NCBI GenBank assembly: GCA_045640985.1
Contig: JAZUFZ010000037.1
Span: forward strand, 5,170 to 69,169
Reading direction: 5' to 3'
DNA: 64,000 nucleotides
DNA from: Colimorpha sp045640985
GTDB lineage: Bacteria; Bacteroidota; Bacteroidia; Bacteroidales; P3
Shown here: positions 8,464 through 17,291 of the stretch, piece after piece
Layout: each line of letters opens with the position of its first letter
Position numbering within the stretch: the stretch's first letter is position 1
Program-made: the position numbers and the translations under genes
The notes under the pieces: model-generated
The model's database searches: none
Told to the model about the DNA's origin: nothing
What the model saw: the letters and a program-made list of their open reading frames with translations, nothing else

Positions 8464-8994
8464 TCAGTCCTTGTAACCGTACACATTTTCGTATAAAACA
8501 TGACGGATTTCGTCAAATTCGTCATCATCCAATTCGTATTTTGACATGATGTACATCTGCAATTCCAGGGCATGTTTTCCCTTCTTGTAGGACGGCTGCC
8601 AATACTCCTGCTGGTTCATAAAAAGGCCCATGCTTCCATAGAACTCAACCCTATGGTCAGATTCTTCATTGTGAGGAAGTTCCACCTCCAGAACCACTTG
8701 TTTTGTCTGTTGGGAAAGGAAATTCAGGAACACAACCTTTCCGAGTCCCTGATTTCGCAATTCTTCGTCAATTGCGAAATGCTCCACATATACAAAATCC
8801 TCGAAATCCCAGTAGGTCAGGATTCCGATCGGTTCGCCATCGCCCAGCGTGGCAACCATAAAATGAAATTTTTTCTGGTCTCTTTTCTTCAACTCCCCGA
8901 AAGGAGGTCGCTCTTCGTCCGGAAAAGCCGACTCAAACAATTCTTTGGCAAAATGCGGATGGTCCGAGTCCGCTAAAGGGGTTAATTCTATCAT
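8464..8994 (-). CDS. GNAT family N-acetyltransferase
   Basis: A 176-aa cytoplasmic protein with the GNAT fold. The acetyl-CoA binding segment is VEHFAIDEELRNQGLGK, containing the R/QxxGxG-type motif, followed by the LEVELP strand and FYGSMGL that end the core. The substrate cannot be predicted. A roughly 35-residue acidic tail (KYELDDDEFDEI) follows the domain. It stands alone between the OMP/sigma unit upstream and the tRNA promoter downstream. Confidence 0.85.
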   Translation of the reverse strand: MIELTPLADSDHPHFAKELFESAFPDEERPPFGELKKRDQKKFHFMVATLGDGEPIGILTYWDFEDFVYVEHFAIDEELRNQGLGKVVFLNFLSQQTKQVVLEVELPHNEESDHRVEFYGSMGLFMNQQEYWQPSYKKGKHALELQMYIMSKYELDDDEFDEIRHVLYENVYGYKD

Positions 8995-9023
8995 TTTATA
9001 TCTTTATATTTTTTTATTCAACA

Positions 9024-9920
9024 TTAATTAAAGAAACTGAAATCGTTTACCACGAATCTCACATACACCGCATTTTGTGGAGCATAGCTGTCGTAGCCCT
9101 CCAGCATCACCTTGGTGCGGTACCAGGTGTAGCCCAGATCCACCTCGGAATGTCCGATGGTGTAGCCCAGCGACAGTCCGGCGAACTCACCTACGCCGAT
9201 ACCGCCCTGATTGATATATTCATATTCCGGTGTGTAAGCCGACGGTGAATGCCCGTCCCACACATCCAAAATGTTATAATACACGCCCGCGATTTCCATC
9301 TTCTGGGAAAGCACCTTGACATTGCAGACATTCACTCCGCCGCATATCTCCAGATTCCACACGTCTGCCAGACGGAACCGTTTCAGCAGACCGAAATCGA
9401 AGTTGATTCTCTCCTCTTCGCCGAACATACCGCATCGCACATACTGGTCCCGGTCGCTCAATATACCCGTATGGTTGTTGGCGCTCAGGAGGAACGCACC
9501 GGCCGCCGTCAGTTTGGCATAGTCGAAGCGGAACATCCAGCCCCAATGCTCATAATCGTAGCGGAACCCCATACCCAGCTGGACTGCCAGTCTGTATTCG
9601 GGATGTGCAAATTCATCAACCGTGAGTACCGAATAGCTGCCCACCGCTTCCGTAATCAGATTCTGTGTAGTCAGATTCTGCCATATTCCCAGCCCGTATT
9701 GTTCGCTGCGGAGTACCCTATAGATAGTATTTGCGTTATCGTCCCTGCCGCTGTAGAAATCAGCATGGACATCATTCGCCATAAAAGCTCCAGTGTTGAT
9801 AAACACCGATAGACCTGTCAAACCTTCAGCCCTGCGGGGCCTGTGCACATCCCAATCCTCAGCCAGCAACGCTCCCGTCGCCATCATCAGCATTACAATT
9901 ATGGTGCACATTCGTTTCAT
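9024..9920 (-). CDS. Putative outer-membrane beta-barrel protein
   Basis: A 298-aa exported protein of unknown function. The start at 9920 gives the signal peptide MKRMCTIIVMLMMATGALLAE; a longer in-frame extension would overlap the preceding gene. The mature part has many amphipathic strands ending in aromatic residues (LGMGFRYDYEHWGWMFRFDYA, LSLGYTIGHSEVDLGYTWY) and finishes FSFFN, which suggests a beta barrel. It starts 13 bp after the ECF sigma gene ends, so the two are probably one operon. No anti-sigma factor is encoded here, and a link to that sigma factor is inference only. Confidence 0.6.
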   Translation of the reverse strand: MKRMCTIIVMLMMATGALLAEDWDVHRPRRAEGLTGLSVFINTGAFMANDVHADFYSGRDDNANTIYRVLRSEQYGLGIWQNLTTQNLITEAVGSYSVLTVDEFAHPEYRLAVQLGMGFRYDYEHWGWMFRFDYAKLTAAGAFLLSANNHTGILSDRDQYVRCGMFGEEERINFDFGLLKRFRLADVWNLEICGGVNVCNVKVLSQKMEIAGVYYNILDVWDGHSPSAYTPEYEYINQGGIGVGEFAGLSLGYTIGHSEVDLGYTWYRTKVMLEGYDSYAPQNAVYVRFVVNDFSFFN

Positions 9921-9933
9921 CGGTGATACTATA

Positions 9934-10554
9934 TTATAGTTTTTCGCGCTGGCCCGCCATGATTTCCCCCAGAAGGGTACGGGCACGCAGAAGTCTGATT
10001 TTCACTGTACCTAAAGGTATATTCAGTTTTTCGGCAATTTCGTCATACGACAGTTCCTGGAAATAGCGCATCTCCACCAGCTCGCGGTAACGGGGCTTCA
10101 GCTGACTCACCACATAGCGGAGCATCTCGGCCCGTTCCTCTCCCATCATCAGCTCTTCCGGCGTAGGGTCGCCCGAAGGCAGCGGATATTCATACACCTC
10201 GTCCTCGCTGTTATGGGTGGACATCTCAGAAAGCGAAATCACTTCCATACGGCGTTTCCGCACATGGTCGAGGAAATTATTGGTTGCGATGGAGAAAAGC
10301 CAGGTACTGAAAGCATTGGTAGGATTATAGAGATGCAGCTGGCAGAAAGCCTTACCGAAAGTCTCAATCACCAGATCGTCCGCCTCCGTGGCATCGTTGG
10401 TCAGTTTCAGCAGCATCGCATACAACGGATCCCTGTAGGCCTGCATCAGCGAAGTATAGGCCTGCTGGTTACCACCGTCGCGTGCTTCGCACACCCAGTG
10501 ATAATCCCGTAGGGCTTTTTCTGTGTTCAGGTTTACCGTTGCTTCCATATTCAT
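9934..10554 (-). CDS. ECF-type RNA polymerase sigma factor
   Basis: A 206-aa sigma-70 family protein without region 3. Region 2 spans about residues 42-108 (YRDPLYAMLLKLTNDATEAD...AFSTWLFSIATNNFLDHVRK), and region 4 about 148-198 with the helix-turn-helix ELSYDEIAEKLNIPLGTVKIRL. It would direct polymerase to its own promoter set, probably for envelope functions given its neighbours, but its targets cannot be read here. A glycosyltransferase lies 25 bp upstream and a predicted outer-membrane protein 13 bp downstream, all on one strand. No typical anti-sigma gene is adjacent. Confidence 0.9.
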   Translation of the reverse strand: MNMEATVNLNTEKALRDYHWVCEARDGGNQQAYTSLMQAYRDPLYAMLLKLTNDATEADDLVIETFGKAFCQLHLYNPTNAFSTWLFSIATNNFLDHVRKRRMEVISLSEMSTHNSEDEVYEYPLPSGDPTPEELMMGEERAEMLRYVVSQLKPRYRELVEMRYFQELSYDEIAEKLNIPLGTVKIRLLRARTLLGEIMAGQREKL

Positions 10555-10579
10555 TATTTATAGACTGGACACCCGTCGC

Positions 10580-11737
10580 CTAACGACGGCTGTTCTTCTT
10601 AGGTAACGGAGAAATTGCCAAAATAGTATCTGCAAACAGAAAATAAATTTCCATCAGCGGCGACCACCAGCATAACGTGTTCATTTCAAACGCCTTGCCT
10701 GCACTCCAAACTGCAACAATTTGCCAGGCATTCTTCACCACGAACAGTCCGAGCGCCAGCGGCCACAGGTACGGATGCAGCAGAATCATCAGCACCAACG
10801 CCGCATAGAACCCCAGCACAGACAGTTTCACTCCCACCCTTCTCAAGCGTTCGCCAAGGCTGTGCCATCTCCGGGTAGCCACCCGCTCCCGGCGAAGCTG
10901 ATGCCATTTCCGGAACGACTTCTGCGCATCGGTCATCATCCAGCCGTGCTTATCCACACATACCGCCGTATTGCCCTTGGCGGCATTCTGGTTCACGAAC
11001 AGGTCATCCTCGCCGTATTCCTCGGTGTACATACGGGTAAAAGCACCTTTTTTATAAAAGAAATCCTTTTTATAGGAAAGATTCCGCCCGCATCCCGTTT
11101 CGGCCAATCCGTTCAGCGCCCGCGCAAAATAATCGGCCGAATAGCTCATATTCTCGTAACGCTGCATCAGGTTCATCAGCCCCTTCTCCTTCCTGATGCC
11201 GCAATAGCCCAGCACCATCTGCGTGCGGGGCGAGGAATAGTTCCGCGTCATCGAAGCCAGCCAGCCGAAATCCGTCGTCACGCAGTCCGGTTCCGTAAGC
11301 ACCACCACATCATATTTTGCCGACTTTATACCCATTGAAAGCGGGAATTTCTTGCCCTGGAACATATTCACGTCATGCGGAAGGCTCACCACCTTCAGGT
11401 GGTTATATCCCTCGGCGCAGACCTTCAGTACAAATTCCGTATCGTCCGACGACTGGTAATCCACCACCACCACCTCGTATGGCTTCGGATAATCCTGTTC
11501 CAGAAGATAGACCAGATTCTCACGCATCCAGTCCGCCGCATTGTGCGCCACCAGCACCACACTCACGGAAGGCAGATCCCCATCCGGAGCCGGTTCATTC
11601 GCGTCACACTTATGCTTATACCGGCCCACACGCCAGTAAACCAACCCATAATGCAACGCCAGCACGACGAAGCACACCACCGCCAGAATCAGCAAACCCA
11701 AAGAGTATAAATCACTTAGCAGAAATGAGATATTCAT
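10580..11737 (-). CDS. Membrane-bound family 2 glycosyltransferase
   Basis: A 385-aa protein with an N-terminal transmembrane helix (residues about 10-32). A GT-A catalytic domain follows: SVVLVAHNAADWM, then VVVVDYQSSDDTE, an acidic EPDCVTTD motif near 150, and a RKWHQLRRER segment where the QxxRW motif normally lies. Two C-terminal hydrophobic segments (LGFYAALVLMILLHPYLWPLALGLF) close the protein. It probably adds sugars to an envelope glycan; donor and acceptor are unknown. A TATCTTTGC box lies at 11760-11768, but its -33 element is poor. Confidence 0.85.
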   Translation of the reverse strand: MNISFLLSDLYSLGLLILAVVCFVVLALHYGLVYWRVGRYKHKCDANEPAPDGDLPSVSVVLVAHNAADWMRENLVYLLEQDYPKPYEVVVVDYQSSDDTEFVLKVCAEGYNHLKVVSLPHDVNMFQGKKFPLSMGIKSAKYDVVVLTEPDCVTTDFGWLASMTRNYSSPRTQMVLGYCGIRKEKGLMNLMQRYENMSYSADYFARALNGLAETGCGRNLSYKKDFFYKKGAFTRMYTEEYGEDDLFVNQNAAKGNTAVCVDKHGWMMTDAQKSFRKWHQLRRERVATRRWHSLGERLRRVGVKLSVLGFYAALVLMILLHPYLWPLALGLFVVKNAWQIVAVWSAGKAFEMNTLCWWSPLMEIYFLFADTILAISPLPKKNSRR

Positions 11738-11890
11738 GAAGTACTTGTTTTTTCAAATTGCAAAGATACGCAATTCTTTCTATATGGCGATAAATCTATC
11801 GAAATAGTTATCAACAACTAATTCACACCGCCGAAATTCCTCCTTGGAACGACATTCTCTCCCCAAGATTTCCTATCAGACAACTATGAG

Positions 11891-11998
11891 GTAAGGAGCG
11901 AGTAGGGAGCGGGTAAGGAGCCTATAGGGAGCCCTAACCGCAGTTTCCGACACGGCCCCATCCGGGAGATACCAGAGAGATACCAGGGAGATACCAGC
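11891..11998. repeat. 11-nt-period arrays, site 2 (two blocks)
   Basis: Block a (11891-11934): GTAAGGAGCGA, GTAGGGAGCGG, GTAAGGAGCCT, ATAGGGAGCCC. Block b (11966-11998): GAGATACCAGA, GAGATACCAGG, GAGATACCAGC. Both keep an exact 11-nt step. They lie in the roughly 1-kb gap 11738-12770, which otherwise holds the repeat pair at 12319-12487 and the promoter of the LRR gene. No protein-coding frame is convincing there. Confidence 0.8.
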
Positions 11999-12318
11999 CG
12001 GAAAGAGGCGGTATCGGGTTGCTCCTTCTGCCTCTTTTTTCCTCCCTTAGTTCTCCACAGATCGGCAGATTTTCCACCCGAAACCCGGTTATTGAGCATA
12101 GTTGAAATACGGTTATTGAAAATTTCCAGCCTCTGAGATTTTCCCAAAAATGTAGAAACCGCCTCTCAAATTGTGTTTTCTCCCTTTAATCAGGCCTGAA
12201 AACACCCCCAAATAAGGCTTTTTGACCCCTCTGAGAGCCAGATTTTCTTAGAAAGAGAAAACTTGATAATTTGTATCTTATTGTAGTTGTGCTTCTTAGG
12301 GAGAATACAAAGCATTGA

Positions 12319-12487
12319 AAATCTCAAATCTCAAATCTCAGTTGTTTTTTCAAAGGGTATCCACATCCTGACTTTTCCTATTATTATACTTATAATTAAT
12401 TATATATTAATAAGTTATAAAGAATAAAGAAGATGTATTCGACATGGGGTATGACTTTTTTTAACTGAGATTGAGATTTGAGATTGT
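12319..12487. repeat. Inverted 7-nt-period repeats bracketing an AT-rich segment
   Basis: Three AATCTCA units (12320-12340) followed by GTT are mirrored by AACTGAGATTGAGATTTGAG (12463-12482), giving arms of about 23 bp that differ by a one-base gap. The segment between them, about 120 bp, is AT-rich and contains no gene. Confidence 0.75.
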
Positions 12488-12628
12488 TTAAGCCATTTTC
12501 TCTAATAGGCCGACGGGGGACTGGCTGGGTTATTCGACTATCGTCTCAAGACTTTTTTATTCCAGCCATAAGTTGGTTCTCCGGAACTCCATTGCAAAAG
12601 ACCTTTGATGACATCGTTGAAAATAAAT

Positions 12629-12660
12629 TTTGCCATATCCGGAAATTTTCATATCTTTGC
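12629..12660 (+). promoter_or_regulatory. Promoter of the BspA-like gene
   Basis: TTTG (12629-12632), 19-bp spacer, TATCTTTGC (12652-12660). The 5' UTR is about 100 nt to the chosen start at 12771. Confidence 0.75.
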
Positions 12661-12770
12661 ATTTTGCTTTATGGAGAGCACGATTCGCCGCATAGGTGTA
12701 TTAAGTGTTTTATCTGCAGAATGTTAAATATAAAATAAGGTTGTAAGAAATGAAACAAAATAATTCAATA

Positions 12771-15590
12771 ATGAAGAAGCTATTATTTTTTCTGACTTTG
12801 ATGGCGTGTGGCATGTCGTTGTATGCCTATAACTATCACTTCAGCGCCACAACGTCTGGCAATACCCTTTATTACAGCATTACTGACTATGAGGAACATT
12901 ATGTCATGCTCGTCTCCCCAAGACCATACGGGATGTCTGTCCCTTATGAGGATACAGAAAAACCTACGGGCAAAGTGTTGATACCTTCAACTGTGACCTA
13001 TAATGGTGTCACCTATACGGTCACCAGTATCGACTATTGGAGTTTCGGCGGCTGCAGCGATATCACAAGCGTCACAATCCCCAATACGGTGACCTCCATC
13101 GGAGCGTGCGCTTTCCAGGATTGCAGCGGGCTTAAAAGCATCATTGTCCCCAGTTTGGTGACCTCCATCGGGGAGTATGCCTTCCAGAATTGCAGCAGTC
13201 TTACAAGCATCTCCATTTCCTGTCCCATCACCACAATCAGCAATGGAGTCTTCTCTGGCTGCAACCAGCTCTCAAGCATCAGCCTGCCAGGCTTTGTCTC
13301 CTCCATCGGGGAGTATGCCTTCCAGAATTGCAGCAGTCTTACAAGCATCAGCATACCATTATTGGTCACCACCATCGGGAGTTACGCTTTCCAGAATTGC
13401 AGCGGCCTCACAAGCATCGCTATGCCCAGCTATGTATCTTCTATCGGAGAGTATGCATTCCAGAATTGCAGCAGCCTCACAGGCATCACCTTACCCAGCA
13501 CTATCACCTCTATCAGCAATGGTGTCTTCTCAGGCTGCAGCCAGCTCTCTTCCGTCAACATCCCTGATTCCGTCACCTCCATCGGGAGTTACGCTTTCCA
13601 GAATTGCAGCAGCCTCACAAGCATCGCTATGCCCAGCCATGTATCTTCTATCGGAGAGTATGCATTCCAGAATTGCAGCAGCCTCACAGGCATCACCTTA
13701 CCCAGCACTATTACCTCTATCAGCAATGGTCTCTTCTCAGGCTGCAGCCAGCTCTCTTCCGTCAACATTCCTAATTCCGTCACCTCCATCGGGAGTTACG
13801 CATTCCAGAATTGCAGCAGCCTCACAAGCATCTCCATCTCCTGTCCCATCACCACAATCAGAAATGGAGTCTTCGCTGGCTGCAATGCACTCAGAAGCAT
13901 ATCTATCCCCATCTTGGTGACAACCATCTGTGACTCCGCGTTCTATTATTGTAACAATCTCAGAAGTGTGATCCTCCCCAGTGCGCTGACCACAATAGGA
14001 AATTCTGCTTTCGAATATTGCAGCAATCTTGACACCTTGATCATCCCCAATTCTGTGACCAGATTGGGAGAATCCGTCTTTAGTAATTGTAGTTCGCTAA
14101 CGAGCGTGACCCTTTCCAACACCCTGACAACCCTCAATAAAGGCACATTCCAATTTTGCGGACGCCTCACGAGTCTGGGAATTCCCAATTCGGTGCGAAC
14201 TATCGGCAATTACGCTTTTTCCAGTTGTTACAGTCTCACAAACCTGACCATCCCCAATTCGGTGCGAACTATCGGCAGTTACGCTTTTTCCTATTGTTCT
14301 CGTCTTACAAGCATAACCATCCCTAATTCGGTGCAAACTATCGGGGAAAGAGCTTTCTACTATTGTTCCAGTCTTACAAGCCTGCCACTCCTCGGCTCGG
14401 TGACCACCATCAGTAATGGCGCTTTCGAATCTTGCACCGGCCTCATAGAAGTGACCATTCCAGGCTCTGTGCGGACTATTGAGAATTTAGCTTTCCTCCG
14501 CTGCAAGAACCTTAAATACCTGACCATTTCGGAATCTGTGCGGACTATCGGCAGTCACGCTTTTTGTGACTGTGACAGTCTTGCGTGGGTGGTGTTCAAA
14601 ACAACAAGAACCGATTGCGGAGACGGTATTTTTCTTAATTGTGCCACCAGGACCAAGTATATCACTATTTATGATAGCGGCGATGATCCAAGTTTGAAAC
14701 TGTACTTTAGACGGTATGGTGTGGACGGATCTGGAAACCAATTCTACAGATTGGTGCATCCCGAGATCCTGCACACCATCTATAAGATTCCGAGCGACTA
14801 TTCATCAGTTGCCTCGGAAGATTGTGCCGAATACCACATCCCAGTCTCCCAGATTCCGCCAAACTACATCTTCAGCAATAACGGCGGAACCACTTGGAAA
14901 GCCCAAAAAGTCATCCTCACCGACGGACAGGAAAAATTTGAATCCCCCGAAACTTTCACCGCCGACTCGGCTATCTATACCCGCGAGTTCACTAACGGAA
15001 ACCGCAGCACGCTCTATCTGCCGTTCTCCGCCGCCGTGCCTTCCGGATTCGAGGTGTACGACTTTGCCGATTATGCCAACAATACAATCTCTTTTACGGA
15101 ACATGAGGGCGATATCGCGGCCTATACCCCCTATCTTGTGGGATATGACCTTGCCAAAGACGGCTCTTCCACACCTTGCACCATCACCGCCACCAACGTG
15201 TTGTTCCCAAAATCGGATAGTGCTAACTACCACCCCGTGACCAAGAACGGTCTGACCTTCCAGGGCGTGATAGAGCGCACCCAGATGAGCACCGACAACT
15301 ATGGCTACAGCAACGGCTACTTTGTGCGGAGCGGCGGAAACGCCCATGTAAATCCCTTCCGCTGTTATTTCTCGGTCAGCGGTTCTACGCCTGCGTCCAC
15401 GCTTATGATAGATCTTCTGGAGGGCGAAGTGGGAATCGATGCCGTGGAAGAGGCCCCTAAAAGCGATATCCGATACAGCAACGACGTGTATGATATGATG
15501 GGCCGCCTCGTACGCAGAGACGCCGGAAATCTCCAGGGCCTACCCCTGGGGATCTATATCTGGAGAGGAGAAAAAGTTTTCACTTACTAA
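12771..15590 (+). CDS. BspA-like leucine-rich-repeat surface protein
   Basis: A 939-aa exported protein. The signal peptide is MKKLLFFLTLMACGMSLYAY; an ATG at 12750 is also possible, but 12771 matches the starts of the paralogues at 40374 and 44989. A long block of about 23-aa LRR_5/BspA repeats follows (AFQNCSSLTSI..P..VTSIG type), then a non-repeat domain from about residue 640. The end, YDMMGRLVRRDAG...LPLGIYIWRGEKVFTY, resembles a T9SS sorting domain. BspA proteins bind host or extracellular matrix proteins in oral Bacteroidota; the ligand here is unknown. Three near-identical 207-bp blocks (from 13372, 13579 and 13786) show recent repeat expansion. Confidence 0.88.
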   Translation: MKKLLFFLTLMACGMSLYAYNYHFSATTSGNTLYYSITDYEEHYVMLVSPRPYGMSVPYEDTEKPTGKVLIPSTVTYNGVTYTVTSIDYWSFGGCSDITSVTIPNTVTSIGACAFQDCSGLKSIIVPSLVTSIGEYAFQNCSSLTSISISCPITTISNGVFSGCNQLSSISLPGFVSSIGEYAFQNCSSLTSISIPLLVTTIGSYAFQNCSGLTSIAMPSYVSSIGEYAFQNCSSLTGITLPSTITSISNGVFSGCSQLSSVNIPDSVTSIGSYAFQNCSSLTSIAMPSHVSSIGEYAFQNCSSLTGITLPSTITSISNGLFSGCSQLSSVNIPNSVTSIGSYAFQNCSSLTSISISCPITTIRNGVFAGCNALRSISIPILVTTICDSAFYYCNNLRSVILPSALTTIGNSAFEYCSNLDTLIIPNSVTRLGESVFSNCSSLTSVTLSNTLTTLNKGTFQFCGRLTSLGIPNSVRTIGNYAFSSCYSLTNLTIPNSVRTIGSYAFSYCSRLTSITIPNSVQTIGERAFYYCSSLTSLPLLGSVTTISNGAFESCTGLIEVTIPGSVRTIENLAFLRCKNLKYLTISESVRTIGSHAFCDCDSLAWVVFKTTRTDCGDGIFLNCATRTKYITIYDSGDDPSLKLYFRRYGVDGSGNQFYRLVHPEILHTIYKIPSDYSSVASEDCAEYHIPVSQIPPNYIFSNNGGTTWKAQKVILTDGQEKFESPETFTADSAIYTREFTNGNRSTLYLPFSAAVPSGFEVYDFADYANNTISFTEHEGDIAAYTPYLVGYDLAKDGSSTPCTITATNVLFPKSDSANYHPVTKNGLTFQGVIERTQMSTDNYGYSNGYFVRSGGNAHVNPFRCYFSVSGSTPASTLMIDLLEGEVGIDAVEEAPKSDIRYSNDVYDMMGRLVRRDAGNLQGLPLGIYIWRGEKVFTY

Positions 15591-15606
15591 TAAAAATGAC
15601 TGAAAA

Positions 15607-15798
15607 ATGAAGAAATATATCAAACCAGAGATAAAATGTGTAACATTCCAGGCAGAGATGGGTTATGCCATGAGCCAGGGAATGAAAAATAATTTCGGAC
15701 GTATCAACGAATATGATTTCGACACCGACGAATTCGATCTGAAAAAGGGTACTCGTTTCAAAGGTTACCTTGAAGGAGACAACAGCGACTGGGATTAA
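15607..15798 (+). CDS. Small protein of unknown function
   Basis: A 63-aa product starting MKKYIKPEIKCVTFQAEMGYAMSQ and ending in an acidic stretch (YDFDTDEFDLKKG...EGDNSDWD). There is no signal peptide or membrane segment. It begins 16 bp after the BspA-like gene, so the two are probably co-transcribed. Small proteins with a KKYxKPxI-like start are common in Bacteroidales genomes, from general knowledge, but their role is not established. The tight spacing and non-overlap with other frames support a real gene. Confidence 0.6.
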   Translation: MKKYIKPEIKCVTFQAEMGYAMSQGMKNNFGRINEYDFDTDEFDLKKGTRFKGYLEGDNSDWD

Positions 15799-15952
15799 TT
15801 CTTGGATGCGGAGCCGGGCTCCGTACAAGCCCAAAGCTATAGCAACCGCACGCAGACTGAGGACCAGTAATTCATAGAATAATTATATGGGGAACTTTAC
15901 GCCAATTCCGACAATGGATTTATTGGGAATTTCAAAAATAATTGCAGAAAAA

Positions 15953-15985
15953 TTTGGTCAGTTCAAAAAAAGGTTGTAAATTTGC
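15953..15985 (+). promoter_or_regulatory. Promoter of rpsP
   Basis: TTTG (15953-15956), 20-bp spacer, TAAATTTGC (15977-15985). The spacer begins with GGTCAGTTCAAAAA, nearly the same as in the nagB promoter. Confidence 0.8.
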
Positions 15986-16037
15986 AATTCAAAATAAAAA
16001 CACATTTATTTATTAACTAACTTAAAATTAAACAATT

Positions 16038-16583
16038 ATGCCTGCAAGAATTAGATTACAGCGTCATGGTAAGAAGAATCAACCTTTCTACCACATCGTT
16101 GTTGCGGATGGTCGTGCACCTCGAGATGGAAAATTTATCGAGAAATTGGGCACTTACAATCCTATGACTAACCCCGCTCAGATTGACCTGAACATCGAGA
16201 AATCGGTAGAATGGTTGAAGAACGGAGCACAACCAAGTGATACTGTTCGTCGTATCCTCTCCTACAAGGGTGTTCTTCTGAAACGTCACCTCCAGATTGG
16301 TGTTGAAAAAGGCGCTATCAGCCAGGAACAGGCCGATGTGAAATTCAACGAATGGTTACAGCAGAAAGAAAACAAGATTGCTAACGCAAAGAGCAATATT
16401 GACGCTGAAAAACGCAATGTAGCAAAGGCACGTCTCGAAGGCGAAAAGAAAGCCAACGAGAACAAGGCTGCCGCTGTTGCAGCTAAGCGTGCTGCAGCCG
16501 CTGAGGCTGAAGCAGCTGCAAAGGCTGAAGCTGAAGCCGCTGAGGCTCCTGCAGAAGAAGCAGAAACCCCTGCAGCTGAGTAA
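16038..16583 (+). CDS. rpsP: 30S ribosomal protein S16 with long Ala/Glu tail
   Basis: A 181-aa protein. The first 80 or so residues (MPARIRLQRHGKKNQPFYHIVVADGRAPRDG...) are canonical S16, which binds 16S rRNA during small-subunit assembly. From about residue 115 it carries an extension rich in Ala, Lys and Glu (AKAEAEAAEAPAEEAETPAAE), giving about twice the bacterial standard length. Such tails are known in Bacteroidota S16. It is followed by rimM, the S16-associated assembly factor, after a 10-bp hairpin. Confidence 0.97.
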   Translation: MPARIRLQRHGKKNQPFYHIVVADGRAPRDGKFIEKLGTYNPMTNPAQIDLNIEKSVEWLKNGAQPSDTVRRILSYKGVLLKRHLQIGVEKGAISQEQADVKFNEWLQQKENKIANAKSNIDAEKRNVAKARLEGEKKANENKAAAVAAKRAAAAEAEAAAKAEAEAAEAPAEEAETPAAE

Positions 16584-16602
16584 TCATGCTACAGTAAAAA
16601 CC

Positions 16603-16631
16603 ATAAAGGCGCTCTCCATGGGCGCCTTTAT
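16603..16631 (+). terminator. Hairpin between rpsP and rimM
   Basis: ATAAAGGCGC (16603-16612) pairs with GCGCCTTTAT (16622-16631) as a 10-bp stem with a 9-nt loop. No T-tract follows, so it may attenuate or protect the rpsP message rather than fully terminate it. Confidence 0.6.
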
Positions 16632-16646
16632 CCATATCATAAAGTT

Positions 16647-17180
16647 ATGACAAAAGACGAATGCTATTATCTGGGACGCATCACGAAACCCTGGGGTATA
16701 AAAGGTCAGGTGGTGCTGTTTCTCGATGTGGATAACCCAACGGACTATGCGAAGATGGATTCCGTGATGGTAGAGACCAAGAATGGACTTGTCCCCTATT
16801 TCATTGAAGAGCTGACATTTAACGGAAATAAGGTTATTGCAACCTTTGAAGATCGTAGCGAAGAGGAGAGTCTCGCCCTGGTAGGTCACGACCTATACCT
16901 GCCCTTGGATGTGCTGCCGAAACTGGAAGGCAACCAGTTCTACTTTCATGAAGTGGTCGGGTTCAAGGTTATCGATTCGGAGCATGGCGATATCGGAACG
17001 ATTGCAAGCATCATAGAATACCCGGCACAGCCATTGTTCCAGATTATGAAAAACGATACAGAAATACTGATTCCTGTGATTGATGAGGTGATTGACGAAG
17101 TATCAAGAAAAGAAAAAACGATATACATTACTGCTCCTAACGGACTGATTGATATATATCTGGAAGATACTAACAAATAG
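16647..17180 (+). CDS. rimM: Ribosome maturation factor RimM
   Basis: A 177-aa protein that assists 30S head assembly by interacting with S19 and works near S16. The N-terminal RimM domain (CYYLGRITKPWGIKGQVVLF) is followed by a PRC-barrel domain from about residue 95 (FYFHEVVGFKVIDSEHGDIGTI...QPLFQIM...ILIPVIDEVIDEVSRKEKTIYI). Length and motif order are standard. The rpsP-rimM order is common in bacteria. Confidence 0.95.
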   Translation: MTKDECYYLGRITKPWGIKGQVVLFLDVDNPTDYAKMDSVMVETKNGLVPYFIEELTFNGNKVIATFEDRSEEESLALVGHDLYLPLDVLPKLEGNQFYFHEVVGFKVIDSEHGDIGTIASIIEYPAQPLFQIMKNDTEILIPVIDEVIDEVSRKEKTIYITAPNGLIDIYLEDTNK

Positions 17181-17193
17181 TGTTGATATTTTT

Positions 17194-17227
17194 TTTGCGA
17201 TAATAGCAAAAATATATGTACTTTTGC
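17194..17227 (+). promoter_or_regulatory. Promoter of the DksA/TraR-like gene
   Basis: TTTG (17194-17197) and TACTTTTGC (17219-17227) with a 21-bp spacer; the ATG lies 65 bp further on. Confidence 0.6.
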
Positions 17228-17291
17228 AAAAAATATTAGCCGCGGGACCGCTACAAAAAAGCTGAAGAACGGCAGATAAAATATAAGTATT

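Noticed and set aside
11884..12147. 87-codon minus-strand frame
   Set aside because: It is composed of the 11-nt arrays and flanking AT-rich DNA, with no start signal or protein features.
12478..12738. 86-codon plus-strand frame before the BspA gene
   Set aside because: It spans the promoter of the LRR gene and has no recognisable features.
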